Shown here: positions 9,083 through 18,617 of the stretch, in pieces | Numbering within the stretch: the first letter of the stretch is position 1 | How the letters are laid out: each line of letters opens with the position of its first letter | Assembly (NCBI RefSeq): GCF_042432905.1 | Contig: NZ_JBHLWI010000028.1 | Location: 124,001 to 188,000 of the forward strand | Direction: 5' to 3' | From: Fontibacter flavus | GTDB lineage: Bacteria > Bacteroidota > Bacteroidia > Cytophagales > Cyclobacteriaceae | DNA: 64,000 nt | Position numbers and translations under genes: made by a program | Notes under the pieces: model-generated | Seen by the model: the letters and a program-made list of their open reading frames with translations, nothing else | Told to the model about the DNA's origin: nothing | Databases searched by the model: none

Positions 9083-10057
9083 ATGAAAATCAGCCTAGGC
9101 TTTTTTACGCTTATTGTATTTTTGATGTTTTCTTGTGATGGTAGTTCAGTTCAAAGAGAGGTCAATAAAAACGGGTTTATTGTTGAAAATGAATCTGTTT
9201 TTCAAGGTTTTAGTCTCCTAGGGGATAGTCTGAATACCACGGTGGACTCTGCGGCACAAAAAGATCAAATTCTTAAATTGGAAGAGGCTGAACTGGCATA
9301 TGCAGAGGATCCAAGTCTAGATAATCTGATCTGGATTGGCCGAAGAGAGGCCTACTTAGGTAGGCATGATTTGGCAATCCGAACTTTTACGAAAGCTATT
9401 CGAGAATTCCCAGAGTCATACGAGGCCTTAAGACATAGAGGACACCGTTATGTTTCCATCAGGAAATTTGATCAGGCTATCGCCGACTTTCAGAAAGCAG
9501 TCAAGCTTATGGAAGGAAAACCCATTCAAATAGAGCAGGATGGTATGCCGAACAAATTAAATATCCCGCTTTCCAATGTGCAGTTTAATGTTTGGTATCA
9601 TCTAGGTCTGGCCCATTATCTAAAACAGGACTGGCAGGCAGCTCTGGACGCTTATGTACAATGCCTGGAAGTTTCTGACAATGATGACCTGAAGGCGGCT
9701 ACCTTGGATTGGTATTATATGACCTTGGTCAAAATGGGTAAAAAAGAAGAGGCTTTACAAGCAATCAGAACAGTCAATACAAAAATGGAGATCATCGAGA
9801 ATGATGCCTACTTCAAAAGAATTCTGATGTATAAAGGAGAGCTGAATCCGGAATCCTTGCTTTCTGTAGAATCGAATGCTGATGATCAAAAATTACAATA
9901 TGTTACCCAAGGTTATGGACTGGGCAATTATTATTTAGCAAAGGGAGATACCTCACAGGCCAGATTTATATTTGAAAATGTTTTGAAGACTGGATATTGG
10001 TCGGCTTTTGGCTATATTGCTTCAGAAATGGAACTAGCGAATTTGATAGATGAGTAG
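9083..10057 (+). CDS. TPR-repeat lipoprotein, function unknown
   Basis: The 324 aa begin with a lipoprotein signal (FLMFSCDGS, Cys about 18). At least three tetratricopeptide repeats follow: ASLDNLIWIGRREAYLGRHD-type helices around residues 75-150 and FNVWYHLGLAHYLKQDW around 170-205, with further helical pairs to the end. TPRs mediate protein-protein contacts, and nothing in the sequence indicates an enzyme. The stop overlaps the next small gene by 8 bp, so the two are probably co-translated. Confidence 0.8.
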   Translation: MKISLGFFTLIVFLMFSCDGSSVQREVNKNGFIVENESVFQGFSLLGDSLNTTVDSAAQKDQILKLEEAELAYAEDPSLDNLIWIGRREAYLGRHDLAIRTFTKAIREFPESYEALRHRGHRYVSIRKFDQAIADFQKAVKLMEGKPIQIEQDGMPNKLNIPLSNVQFNVWYHLGLAHYLKQDWQAALDAYVQCLEVSDNDDLKAATLDWYYMTLVKMGKKEEALQAIRTVNTKMEIIENDAYFKRILMYKGELNPESLLSVESNADDQKLQYVTQGYGLGNYYLAKGDTSQARFIFENVLKTGYWSAFGYIASEMELANLIDE

Positions 10058-10292
10058 GGAAGATTTCAGACAATTGCCTTTACATAAAAAAATCCAAACC
10101 TTATATACAGAAGGAACATTCATCGTGGGAATCAGGTATTATTCCCATAAGGTTAACCTCTATTTGCTTGGGGAAGAATATATTGAAGTATTCTACAACC
10201 ACAAGCTGGACAAAATCGATAACATTGACTTTTTGAATACCGGGCATACCCGGATGAAATTTTATCTCGATCAGATACAGCTATCGATTTGA
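10050..10292 (+). CDS. Small conserved-type hypothetical protein
   Basis: The 80-aa soluble protein (MSREDFRQLPLHKKIQTLY) is not recognised. It has no signal peptide, has predicted alternating strands (FIVGIRYYSHKVNLYLLGEEYIE), and is charged. Its start lies inside the end of the TPR lipoprotein gene, an arrangement that argues for a real translated gene. The next gene, coaE, is convergent. Confidence 0.65.
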   Translation: MSREDFRQLPLHKKIQTLYTEGTFIVGIRYYSHKVNLYLLGEEYIEVFYNHKLDKIDNIDFLNTGHTRMKFYLDQIQLSI

Positions 10293-10333
10293 TCCATTCA
10301 GTGAAAGCTGTAATCTTCCTATCTCAGTGAATT

Positions 10334-10942
10334 TTATTTACCGAGCTTCAAAAGTTCCTCGTGTATTTTCAGCACCTGTGGGATGATAAGTTTGTTGTCT
10401 GAATTTTTGATCACAAAATCCGCCTTGCTGTTTTTCTCCTCATCTGGAAGCTGTTGGTCAATGATGTGGTTGATCTGTTCCTCAGAGCGGTGTGGGTCCC
10501 TAAGCATGATTCTAGTGATTCTGATCTTAAGTGGTGCACTGACATTGATGACTTTGTCAAGTTCTTTGTAAGAACCTGCTTCGAAAAGTAAAGCAGCTTC
10601 TTTTAATACATAGGGGCTGTCCTGGTATTGGGACCAAGATTCGAAGTCTGATTTTACTGCCGGATGAACGAGTCCATTGATGGTTTTTACTTTTTCTTCA
10701 TCTCCAAAAACATTGGCAGCCAGATACGTTCTGTTCAAGGTACCATCTGCGGTATAACTTTCTTCTCCAAAAGCAGCGATGATTTGTTTTTTAAGTTCGG
10801 GGTCATGTGCCATTAGCCACTTGGCACGGTCATCTGCATAGTAGACGGGTATTCCCAGTATAGAAAAAATCTTTGCGGCAGTACTTTTTCCCGACCCAAT
10901 ACCGCCGGTAATCCCTACCAATAAAGGCTTATGGTTTCTCAT
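10334..10942 (-). CDS. coaE: Dephospho-CoA kinase
   Basis: Last step of coenzyme A synthesis: ATP phosphorylates the 3'-OH of the ribose of dephospho-CoA. The 202 aa match the family length. The P-loop GITGGIGSGKST lies at about residues 9-20, then DDRAKWLM, and the CoA-binding region VHPAVKSDFESW and LLFEAG. Its start overlaps the end of the ybbR-like gene by 14 bp, so it is the distal gene of the minus-strand nusB-yajC-ybbR string. Confidence 0.95.
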   Translation of the reverse strand: MRNHKPLLVGITGGIGSGKSTAAKIFSILGIPVYYADDRAKWLMAHDPELKKQIIAAFGEESYTADGTLNRTYLAANVFGDEEKVKTINGLVHPAVKSDFESWSQYQDSPYVLKEAALLFEAGSYKELDKVINVSAPLKIRITRIMLRDPHRSEEQINHIIDQQLPDEEKNSKADFVIKNSDNKLIIPQVLKIHEELLKLGK

Positions 10943-11900
10943 ATTTGAGTTTTAGCTTTTCAGGATCGAATTTGATGTTTTCCAAAAATGAAGGTTTGGG
11001 GTTGACCTGCACAGTGACAGTACTGTCTTCTCTATTCCGGTTCTGATAATTGATGACTGCTTCGAATTCGAAATTATTGAGATCGGCCAACTTTCTTTCA
11101 TCAATAAGGTAAGACATGATGATATTGCTTGGTGCCTGATCCAATTCCACATTTTTGGGGAAGTTGATCGTTTTGATCTTGAGCCTTTTGTTTCCTTCCA
11201 GCATTTGGGTCACATCAAATTTGATATGTACGCTTTCCTCTTCCAGGCTTAGGAATCCTGCATAGGCGCCGGGTACTTCTAAAGGGAGAATTTTATTGTA
11301 ATTTTTATTGATCTTTTCCTCTCTCAGATCCACGGATAAGGTGCCGTCGAGTTCTTGTAAAACAGAGGTAGGACCTTTGACATTAACCAAGGGAGGATCT
11401 ATTTCAATGGCACTGGCCAACCTGTAATTTTTGGCTAAGCTTGTTGCAGTGGTGTCCACCTGTATTTTGACTTTCCGGGTGACGATTTTATCAATTTTGA
11501 AATTGATCGTATCGCTTAGAATAGAGACCAACCCTGTTGGGCTTAAAGTTTCCGAAAGACTTCTCCTCAATTCGGTACTGAGGATGTAAGTTTTGGTAGA
11601 GGGGTTGTTGATTTCGATCAAAAAAGGCGTCTCATTGAACTTGAGGTTTTTCCTCAATAAATCCCAACCATTGCCGTTGATTTCAATTTTGATGCGGTTG
11701 GGGAGTTTCTCCACAGGCATGAACTCTTCCGTATCGAAAATGATTTCGATAGGATAATCCACCACTGTTGTGTAATTGTCTTTGTTGAGTGCATTTAAAA
11801 CCCAAAAAGTGGCGGCTGCCAAAAAGCAAAGTGCCGCCACTTTTAGGTTTGCAATCTTTTGTGGATTTAAATTTGCAAAGCGTTTTTTAAGTGTAGCCAA
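10929..11900 (-). CDS. YbbR/CdaR-like domain protein
   Basis: The 323-aa membrane-anchored protein has one N-terminal transmembrane helix (about 18-38, LKVAALCFLAAATFWVLNAL) followed by extracytoplasmic YbbR-type beta repeats (for example VNVKGPTSVLQELDGTLSVDL, about 175-200). In Firmicutes such proteins regulate diadenylate cyclase; in Bacteroidetes the role is not known to me. It sits between yajC and coaE. Confidence 0.8.
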   Translation of the reverse strand: MATLKKRFANLNPQKIANLKVAALCFLAAATFWVLNALNKDNYTTVVDYPIEIIFDTEEFMPVEKLPNRIKIEINGNGWDLLRKNLKFNETPFLIEINNPSTKTYILSTELRRSLSETLSPTGLVSILSDTINFKIDKIVTRKVKIQVDTTATSLAKNYRLASAIEIDPPLVNVKGPTSVLQELDGTLSVDLREEKINKNYNKILPLEVPGAYAGFLSLEEESVHIKFDVTQMLEGNKRLKIKTINFPKNVELDQAPSNIIMSYLIDERKLADLNNFEFEAVINYQNRNREDSTVTVQVNPKPSFLENIKFDPEKLKLKYEKP

Positions 11901-11907
11901 GATAATT

Positions 11908-12219
11908 TTATTTGGTTCCTGTCGCTTTTTTGGTGTAGTCAGCAGATATTGCTGATTTTTCCACTTTAATTTTAATTCCTTTGTCCAGCTCCAAAGTTAC
12001 TGTGTCACCTTCTACTGAGTAGATTTTGGCATGAATGCCACCTATGGTCACGACGTTGTCTCCCTTTTTAATGGATTCCAGGAAGGTTTTGGTTTCTTTT
12101 TGTTTTTTCTGTTGTGGTCTGATCATGAAAAAGTACATGATCAGGATAATGGAACCGAATAGGAAAACCTGTCCCATTATTCCACTGGTATCTGCTTGTA
12201 ATAAAATCCAGCTAGTCAT
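11908..12219 (-). CDS. yajC: Preprotein translocase accessory subunit YajC
   Basis: Small single-pass inner-membrane protein associated with SecDF. The 103 aa have a transmembrane helix at about 13-33 (IMGQVFLFGSIILIMYFFMI), then the hallmark RPQQKKQKETKTFLESIKKGD and VVTIGGIHAKI. Seven bp separate it from the ybbR-like gene and 3 bp from the DUF1573 gene. Confidence 0.95.
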   Translation of the reverse strand: MTSWILLQADTSGIMGQVFLFGSIILIMYFFMIRPQQKKQKETKTFLESIKKGDNVVTIGGIHAKIYSVEGDTVTLELDKGIKIKVEKSAISADYTKKATGTK

Positions 12220-12222
12220 ATA

Positions 12223-12759
12223 TTATCTCTTAACAGGGCCCAATTGGCTAGTAGCTCCTGCTCCTCTTGGTGTTACATTTCCTTTCATTCTCAATCTGGT
12301 CACGTTAGGACTGGTATTCGCCTGAATGGTGACAGTTGGAGCTTGGGTTCCTGGTTTAGCAGTGGAGTTGAACACTACTTTCACATAGCCCTCATCACCT
12401 GGTTTGATCGGTGCTTTGGACCAATCAGGGCTTGTACAGCCACATGAAGCGGTAATGTTGGAAATAACCAAAGGTGCCTCACCATCATTGGTGAATTTGA
12501 ATACGTGCTCTACCACTTTGCCTTCGTCAATTGTTCCGAAGTCGTATTCCATTTCCTGGAAACTGAATTTACCTAAAGTAGAAGGGTCAGCAGCTGTCAC
12601 AGAGCTTACATTGGATGGGACCGGCTGGGCAGATTCCAATCTGGCCAATTTTTGTTCCAATTCAGCAATTTTTTCTGCCTGACCGTCATTTTTGGATTCA
12701 CAGCTGGCTGCCAAAAGGGCAACGCCAAGCACCAAGGCTGATAATCTGAAATATTTCAT
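12223..12759 (-). CDS. DUF1573 lipoprotein
   Basis: The 178-aa lipoprotein (signal MKYFRLSALVLGVALLAASC) has a coiled segment (EKIAELEQKLARLES) and a DUF1573 Ig-like domain: FKFTNDGEAPLVISNITASCGCTSPDW and VKVVFNST. The start at 12759 is chosen over an in-frame ATG at 12804 because it gives a clean lipoprotein signal and avoids overlap with the upstream gene. The CGC pair is typical of this domain. The function is unknown. Confidence 0.88.
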   Translation of the reverse strand: MKYFRLSALVLGVALLAASCESKNDGQAEKIAELEQKLARLESAQPVPSNVSSVTAADPSTLGKFSFQEMEYDFGTIDEGKVVEHVFKFTNDGEAPLVISNITASCGCTSPDWSKAPIKPGDEGYVKVVFNSTAKPGTQAPTVTIQANTSPNVTRLRMKGNVTPRGAGATSQLGPVKR

Positions 12760-12775
12760 ATACGTAATTATTGGG

Positions 12776-13078
12776 TTAGTTAGCTTCTCTATTGATCTGG
12801 TCAATCAGTTTGTTGACATCAGAAAGCAGGTTTTCTGCTTTATTTTTGGCATCAGAGATGACCCTGTTGCCTTCTGATTTGGCCTCATTGTAAGGCATGT
12901 TTTTGCCCTCCCTCAGGTCATTGATCAGTTTTTCCAATTCTTCTTTGTATTTGGATAGCTGGTAGGACAATTTGTCTCTGGTGTTTTCTCCTGTGTCAGG
13001 AGCAAATAATATCCCTAAGACCGCACCAATACCAGCGCCTGCAATAAATGCCATCCATGCGTTTGAACTCTTGCTCAT
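12776..13078 (-). CDS. YtxH-like domain protein
   Basis: The 100 aa have a glycine-rich membrane helix (WMAFIAGAGIGAVLGILFAPDTGENTR, landmarks about 8-34), the signature of YtxH/general stress proteins, followed by a long amphipathic helix up to LIDQINREAN. It lies between nusB and the DUF1573 gene with short gaps, so it is probably co-transcribed. Confidence 0.85.
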   Translation of the reverse strand: MSKSSNAWMAFIAGAGIGAVLGILFAPDTGENTRDKLSYQLSKYKEELEKLINDLREGKNMPYNEAKSEGNRVISDAKNKAENLLSDVNKLIDQINREAN

Positions 13079-13089
13079 CTCTTGTTTTT

Positions 13090-14274
13090 TTATTTGTTAT
13101 CTAATAGACCTCTACCACTTTTACGGATTTGACCGCTATCAGTTAACTCCTTGGACAACACGTCCAAAAGGCCATTGACAAACTGCTTGCTCTTCGGAGT
13201 GGAGTAGGTCTTTGAAATGTCAATATACTCGTTGATGGACACTTTTACCGGAATACTCGGGAAATTTTTCATTTCTGTAATGGCCATCGACAAAATGATC
13301 TTATCTGTCTGAGCGATCCTTTCAATATCCCAATTTTGAGTTCTATTGGCGATTAGCTCTTTGTTATCATCATCATTTTGAACGGTCAAGTTAAATATAT
13401 TTTGGAAGAATTCCTTATCTTCTTCCCAGTTGAGCGCAATCTCAGGGAGAACTTCCTCTTCAACTTCAAAATTATCCTTCACATTTTTAAGGACTTTGGA
13501 TGCAAGACTTCTGACGATAGACTTGTTTTCTGTCCAGTTCATGTCTTTTTCAGAAAACACATTGAGGATAGCCTCCGATTTGAAGATTACTTTTTTGAGG
13601 ATATCATCGGCTATTTCAAAATCATCTTCCAAGCTAGGGTTTGGTATGCGGATGTAGCTTTGGTAGCTTTCCAATGGTTTGACATAATCCCTGAACCACT
13701 CCTTGATTTCCAGCTCCAGGTCATCAATATCGGCCATGAGGCGGATACTCGCGGATTTAAATTCAGCTGAATTTCTGATTTTTTCTAAAATCTTATTTTC
13801 GGCAAGGTTAAGATCGCCCTGGGTGATGGTGATTTTTTCCTGAGTGAATTTCTTCTTTTTCTCCCCTTCATTCCGGACATGGTCTCCAAATGCCAGGAGA
13901 ATTTGGATGGCCACCAAATAAAGCTGGGGCAGTCGCTCTGCAGAGGTCACCATGTTTTTGATCAAAAAGTCAAAATCCTTTTTGTTCGCATTATGGTAAG
14001 AGTTTATAGCATGTTTGACTTCCTTGATGACCCTGTCACTGACAGGTTCTTTAGTGGAGAGTTTATCGGTGTTCAGGTTGTTGGAAAAAAGTTCGATTGC
14101 CTTAGCTGCTTCCTGCTTGAGCAGCACTTTATCCTGAACTTCCATGCTGTTGAGGTCCGGCTGAAAGGCTTCTCTGATCTGATCTTTGGCCAAATTAAAA
14201 TTCGATGCTCTACACTGTTCGTAAGCATAGAGGTTTTGAAATGCTTTGACCCTTAGTATTCTTCTGTTTAACAT
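13090..14274 (-). CDS. nusB: Transcription antitermination protein NusB (long form)
   Basis: RNA-binding antitermination factor for rRNA operons. From the ATG at 14274 (MLNRRILRVKAFQNLYAYEQC) the product has 394 aa, against about 140 in E. coli. Long forms are usual in Bacteroidetes, with the recognisable NusB fold at the C-terminus (LIANRTQNWDIERIAQTDKIILSMAITEM and ISINEYIDISKTYSTPKS-like region, then FVNGLLDVL). The in-frame ATG at 14364 is less likely because the extension is hydrophobic and non-conserved. Confidence 0.92.
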   Translation of the reverse strand: MLNRRILRVKAFQNLYAYEQCRASNFNLAKDQIREAFQPDLNSMEVQDKVLLKQEAAKAIELFSNNLNTDKLSTKEPVSDRVIKEVKHAINSYHNANKKDFDFLIKNMVTSAERLPQLYLVAIQILLAFGDHVRNEGEKKKKFTQEKITITQGDLNLAENKILEKIRNSAEFKSASIRLMADIDDLELEIKEWFRDYVKPLESYQSYIRIPNPSLEDDFEIADDILKKVIFKSEAILNVFSEKDMNWTENKSIVRSLASKVLKNVKDNFEVEEEVLPEIALNWEEDKEFFQNIFNLTVQNDDDNKELIANRTQNWDIERIAQTDKIILSMAITEMKNFPSIPVKVSINEYIDISKTYSTPKSKQFVNGLLDVLSKELTDSGQIRKSGRGLLDNK

Positions 14275-14354
14275 ACCTGAAATTAAAGAACGTAAATATA
14301 TGTAATTTGAGAGTGGAACTTGAATGTACAATCCCTTTTCCCGAAATAATATAC

Positions 14355-14398
14355 AAAAAACCACCCGCCCTAGTGGAAAAGTTCCCGGACAGGTGGTA
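14355..14398 (-). terminator. Terminator after the leucine dehydrogenase gene
   Basis: On the minus strand ACCACCTG pairs with a GGGTGGT arm and is followed by TTTTTT, just past the dehydrogenase stop. Confidence 0.65.
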
Positions 14399-14415
14399 TT
14401 TGCATTATTGGATTA

Positions 14416-15516
14416 TTAATAAGGTAATTTTACTTTACCTATAGCTTCGATTCTGCTCCATGCCAATTCAATCGCTGCTTGTTGGCTAGGAATATTTTCG
14501 TTTTCTGATTTGTTCAAAATCGTCAAGCAAGTATCATAGATTTTTTCAGCATGGCTATAAGCCACTTCTCTCTTGTAGTTGCCCAGGAATTCTGTGTATA
14601 CATTGATCAGACCACCGGCATTGATCAGGAAGTCAGGGGCATAGATGATGCCTTTGTCCAGCAACATCCTTCCGTGCTTTTGTTCATCCAATAACTGGTT
14701 GTTGGCACCACCCGCGATGACCTGGCATTTCAGTCTTTCGATCGTGTCATCATTGACTGTAGCACCTAGGGCACATGGTGCATAAATGTCCATATCGAGG
14801 TCATAAATGCTGTTAGGGTCAACAACTGTTGCTCCGGTTTCACTTGCTACAGCTTTCAGTCTGTCTTTGAAAATATCTGTGATGAAAACTTCAGCACCTT
14901 CTTTTACAAGATGGTTGACCAGGTATTTACCTACTTGTCCGATACCTTGTACGGCTATTTTCTTGCCGCTAAGGGAATCTGTTCCGTAAGCTTTTTTGGC
15001 TGCTGCTTTCATACCCAAATAGGTACCATAAGCAGTTACAGGAGATGGATCACCACCTCCGCCTTTGTATTCAGGAAGACCGGTAACGTGTTTGGTCTCC
15101 ATGGCAATGTACTCCATGTCGCTGGTCTTGGTGTTCACGTCTTCTGCCGTGATGTATCTGCCGTTAAGGCTTTCTACAAATCTACCAAACCTTCGCATGA
15201 AGGCTTCATTTTTCAATTTTGGATCACCGATGATGACGGCCTTGCCACCGCCCAAGTTCAATCCGGAAATGGCAGCCTTGAAGGTCATGCCTCTTGAAAG
15301 CCTCAATACATCCGTAATCGCCTCCGCTTCAGAAGCATAATTCCACATACGTGTTCCACCTAGGGCCGGACCCAACACGGTGTTGTGTATGCCAATAATC
15401 GCTTTCAGGCCTGTTGGTTCGTCATAACAAATCACCAGCTGCTCGTGGCCCAGAGAAGTAATCTGTCCATATATGGAGCCTTCTCTCACATTTTCCTTGG
15501 TTTTAGTCTCTACCAT
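14416..15516 (-). CDS. Glu/Leu/Phe/Val (leucine-type) dehydrogenase
   Basis: NAD-dependent oxidative deamination of branched-chain amino acids. The 366 aa match leucine dehydrogenase length. Substrate-binding and catalytic lysines lie at about K80 (RGMTFKAA) and K92 (GGGKAVI). The GPALGGTRMW motif is near residue 49, and the Rossmann fingerprint VQGIGQVGKYL is in the C-terminal half. It is a single gene with its own terminator, and a -7 like TAATTTTG occurs about 60 bp upstream. Confidence 0.93.
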   Translation of the reverse strand: MVETKTKENVREGSIYGQITSLGHEQLVICYDEPTGLKAIIGIHNTVLGPALGGTRMWNYASEAEAITDVLRLSRGMTFKAAISGLNLGGGKAVIIGDPKLKNEAFMRRFGRFVESLNGRYITAEDVNTKTSDMEYIAMETKHVTGLPEYKGGGGDPSPVTAYGTYLGMKAAAKKAYGTDSLSGKKIAVQGIGQVGKYLVNHLVKEGAEVFITDIFKDRLKAVASETGATVVDPNSIYDLDMDIYAPCALGATVNDDTIERLKCQVIAGGANNQLLDEQKHGRMLLDKGIIYAPDFLINAGGLINVYTEFLGNYKREVAYSHAEKIYDTCLTILNKSENENIPSQQAAIELAWSRIEAIGKVKLPY

Positions 15517-15663
15517 TTGAACTTGGAAATTTTAAATGCGTTATATTTGGGATTCTTGTCTTGTAAAAAACGCAGTGCAAAATTATATATTTTGTACGGG
15601 CTTTACTAATGCAATTAATAGAGTATTATAAAACTAATCAAGTGATTTAAAAGTTTTTATTTC

Positions 15664-17454
15664 GTGAAACCTCTTTGGCGCCTCAATAAATATCTATACA
15701 AATACAAGGGATATCTCTTGTTGGGAATTTTATTTACTATTATTTCCAATTTTTTTGTAATAATTCCTGCCCAACTCGTCAGAATTGCCATAGATTATGT
15801 GGTAGAGAGTTTTTCTTTTTATCAGGTGTTTTCTACCGCAGAATTGGCTGAAGATGCAAGGGCACAGTTTCTGAAATACATCCTGATTTTCGGGGTTTTG
15901 ATTTTGGTCATGGCCCTGTTGAGGGGTTTTTTCCTGTTTCTCATTCGACAGACGATCATCATCATGTCTAGACTGATAGAGTATGACATGAAGAATGAAA
16001 TTTTCAACCATTACCAAAATCTCCCGCTGAGTTTTTACAGAAGAAATAGTACAGGCGACCTGATGGCCAGGATCACAGAAGATGTGAGTAGGGTGAGGAT
16101 GTACCTGGGACCTGCCATCATGTATGGCATCAACCTTTTGATTTTGTTTCCCATGGTGATCGGCTACATGTTGTCTGTCAATGTGGAACTGACTTTATAT
16201 TCCCTGCTTCCTTTGCCCATATTGTCATTAAGTATCTACTTTGTCAACAATATGATCAATGAGCGCTCGGAAAAGATTCAGAAGAGTCTTTCAGGTCTGA
16301 GCACCTTTGTTCAGGAAGCGTTTTCAGGTATCAGGGTGCTGAAGGCTTTTGTGAGGGAAGAAGACAGTACCAATGATTTTACCAAAGCGAGTGAAGATTA
16401 TAAAGACAAATCCATCCGACTGACTTTGGTGCAATCGCTTTTCTTTCCATTGATCATGGCCTTGATCGGATTGAGTGTGATCCTGACTGTATATATCGGC
16501 GGGGTGCAGGTGATGAACGGCACCATTGGTTATGGGGTGATCGCAGAGTTTATCCTCTATGTGAACATGCTGACCTGGCCGGTTACTTCTTTGGGTTGGG
16601 TGACGAGTATCATTCAAAGGGCTGCCGCATCGCAGACCAGAATCAATGAGTTTTTGGATCAGCAAAATGACATCGTCAGTACCGAAAACCTGGAAGTACC
16701 TATCCGTGGGGACATAGAAGTAAATAATGTTACTTTTATCTATCCTGATTCCGGTATCAAAGCGCTGGACAATATCAGTTTTAAGATCAATTCGGGTCAG
16801 TCTTTGGCAGTCATTGGGACCACAGGATCAGGAAAATCTACTATTGCGAATATTTTAATGCGCATGTATGATGTGGACAGTGGCACGGTTCTGATAGACC
16901 AAAGGGACATCAAGTCCTACGATATTGCTTCCCTGAGGAAGCAGATCGGCTATGTGCCTCAGGATGTATTCCTTTTCAGCGATACCATTGGTAATAATAT
17001 CGGATTTGGTCTTGATGCTATCCCTGAAGGAGTAGTGGAGAAAGCTGCCAAAGATGCAGATGTCTACCAGAATATCATCGATTTTCCGAAAGGCTTTGAG
17101 ACCAAGTTGGGTGAAAGGGGAATTACCCTTTCCGGAGGGCAAAAGCAAAGGGTTTCCATCGCTAGGGCGATCGCCAAAGAACCGAGTATTCTGTTGCTCG
17201 ACGACTGCCTTTCCGCAGTGGATACCAAGACCGAAAATGCTATCTTAACTGCTTTGAAAGATATAATGGCCAAGCGTACTTCAATCATTATTTCCCACCG
17301 GGTGTCGTCTGCTAAGTTGGCGGACAAAGTCATCGTCCTGGATGATGGGAAGATTGTAGAACAAGGTACCCATGACTACCTGATGGATTTGAAGGGTGTG
17401 TATGCTGATCTGTATGAAAAACAGACACAGTCTCCTGAAACCATAGAGGAATAA
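15664..17454 (+). CDS. ABC-type multidrug/lipid exporter (fused TM + ATPase)
   Basis: The 596-aa half-transporter of the MsbA/BmrA type has six N-terminal transmembrane helices (about 15-300) and an ATPase (about 345-590) with Walker A GTTGSGKST, signature LSGGQKQR and Walker B ILLLDDCLSAVD. The usual catalytic Glu after the Walker B Asp is Asp here. Such Asp variants are known from the degenerate subunit of heterodimeric exporters, yet no partner gene is adjacent. Translation appears to start at GTG 15664 (KPLWRLNKYLYKYKG). The stop directly abuts the stop of the convergent gene at 17455. Confidence 0.9.
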   Translation: MKPLWRLNKYLYKYKGYLLLGILFTIISNFFVIIPAQLVRIAIDYVVESFSFYQVFSTAELAEDARAQFLKYILIFGVLILVMALLRGFFLFLIRQTIIIMSRLIEYDMKNEIFNHYQNLPLSFYRRNSTGDLMARITEDVSRVRMYLGPAIMYGINLLILFPMVIGYMLSVNVELTLYSLLPLPILSLSIYFVNNMINERSEKIQKSLSGLSTFVQEAFSGIRVLKAFVREEDSTNDFTKASEDYKDKSIRLTLVQSLFFPLIMALIGLSVILTVYIGGVQVMNGTIGYGVIAEFILYVNMLTWPVTSLGWVTSIIQRAAASQTRINEFLDQQNDIVSTENLEVPIRGDIEVNNVTFIYPDSGIKALDNISFKINSGQSLAVIGTTGSGKSTIANILMRMYDVDSGTVLIDQRDIKSYDIASLRKQIGYVPQDVFLFSDTIGNNIGFGLDAIPEGVVEKAAKDADVYQNIIDFPKGFETKLGERGITLSGGQKQRVSIARAIAKEPSILLLDDCLSAVDTKTENAILTALKDIMAKRTSIIISHRVSSAKLADKVIVLDDGKIVEQGTHDYLMDLKGVYADLYEKQTQSPETIEE

Positions 17455-18117
17455 TCATTCACGGGGTTTGGCGAAAAGGTCAAACCCTATTTTTTTGGGA
17501 TTGCCCATACTGGAGGTGTGTTCGAGTTTTTGATGATAAGAGATCAGCATGATGTCCTGGAAAGCTGGGGCCAAAAGGTCATTCTCCAGAGCAGATTCCA
17601 GTAATTTTTCGATCAGGCTTCTCATTTTATCCTCAGTGACAGGGTTGTCCCGAAGTTCGGGGAAGCTATAGACGATCTTGCGGTCTCCTTCCAGAAAAAA
17701 CTTATTTTCCTTGTTTAGCAGAATCCTTCCGATTAGGTAACCCGGATCATCCAGACGGCCATAGGTAAGGGTGTCTGCAATAAAATTGTAGATCAGGATC
17801 TGTCCAAAATACCTCAGGGATAAATTTTCTTTAAGGTATTTGGATTTGCTGAGGTAGGTGTCATCGGGAAGGCGGACGATATTGCTTTGTAGGATAAAAA
17901 TCAGCACATCTCCGCCTATCCGGAAGATGAATTCAAAGTCATTGATGCGTTCTACCTTGACCGGAACGGGTGTTTCTCCTTTATCAGCTTCATGGATTTC
18001 TTTGGAAATGTTGTGACAGATTTGTTCCAATTGTTTGAAAAGGGCCTCCGTCTGACCGAACAAATTGTGTTTGAGTTTGGTGGTAGTCTGCAGCTTATTG
18101 AGTATCTTGTTGATCAT
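17455..18117 (-). CDS. Conserved-type hypothetical protein
   Basis: The 220-aa soluble protein is not assigned to a family. It begins with a helical region (MINKILNKLQTTTKLKHNLFG), followed by a mixed alpha/beta core (FEFIFRIGGDVLIFILQSNIV). No signal peptide or catalytic motif was seen. Its stop codon is immediately adjacent to the stop of the convergent ABC exporter, with zero intergenic bases. Confidence 0.75.
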   Translation of the reverse strand: MINKILNKLQTTTKLKHNLFGQTEALFKQLEQICHNISKEIHEADKGETPVPVKVERINDFEFIFRIGGDVLIFILQSNIVRLPDDTYLSKSKYLKENLSLRYFGQILIYNFIADTLTYGRLDDPGYLIGRILLNKENKFFLEGDRKIVYSFPELRDNPVTEDKMRSLIEKLLESALENDLLAPAFQDIMLISYHQKLEHTSSMGNPKKIGFDLFAKPRE

Positions 18118-18149
18118 AGTTGAGGTAATTTACTAAAACATTTCATGTT

Positions 18150-18464
18150 ATGGGTGCGAAAAAAACCGGATTTGATGAGGTAGAAGCTTTGCTTCAGGAC
18201 ATCGGTACTAAAATAGAAGAATTAATCGAAAAAGGTAAGGAAGTAGGGGGTGAGGCCAAGGAAGAGATTGAAAAAAAAGTAAAAGACCTGAAAGAAAAGC
18301 GGACCACTTTGGAAGCTGAATTCCAAAAAGGGAAGGAAAAGGTCGAAAAACTCTATAACGAGAAGAAGGAGGAAATGGAACCCAATCTTTCCGCCTCGGC
18401 GGAACATTTCAAAGAAGGGTTCAAGGAGATTTTGGAGGGGCTGAGGAAGTTGTTGGGGAAGTAG
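18150..18464 (+). CDS. Lysine/glutamate-rich coiled-coil protein
   Basis: The 104 aa, highly charged and almost entirely helical (KEEIEKKVKDLKEKRTTLEA), contain no enzyme motif. It resembles small apolipoprotein-like or stress-related helical proteins. It is divergent from the neighbouring hypothetical gene with a 32-bp gap. Low sequence complexity limits any family call. Confidence 0.7.
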   Translation: MGAKKTGFDEVEALLQDIGTKIEELIEKGKEVGGEAKEEIEKKVKDLKEKRTTLEAEFQKGKEKVEKLYNEKKEEMEPNLSASAEHFKEGFKEILEGLRKLLGK

Positions 18465-18617
18465 GCGAATATGTGCGGAAATAGATTTTTTGTGAATTTT
18501 GGGATGATTGGCAGCTGGTTCGGAGGGTGGTTGTAGTTGTTCTAGCGCTTATAATGGTTGGGTCAAGCCCAATTGCGATTTTCAGTGCTGATATGTTCCA
18601 ATTCTGCATGGAAAGTT

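Noticed and set aside
12776..12804. Earlier start for the DUF1573 gene at 12804
   Set aside because: It would overlap the ytxH-like gene and destroy the lipoprotein signal that starts at 12759.
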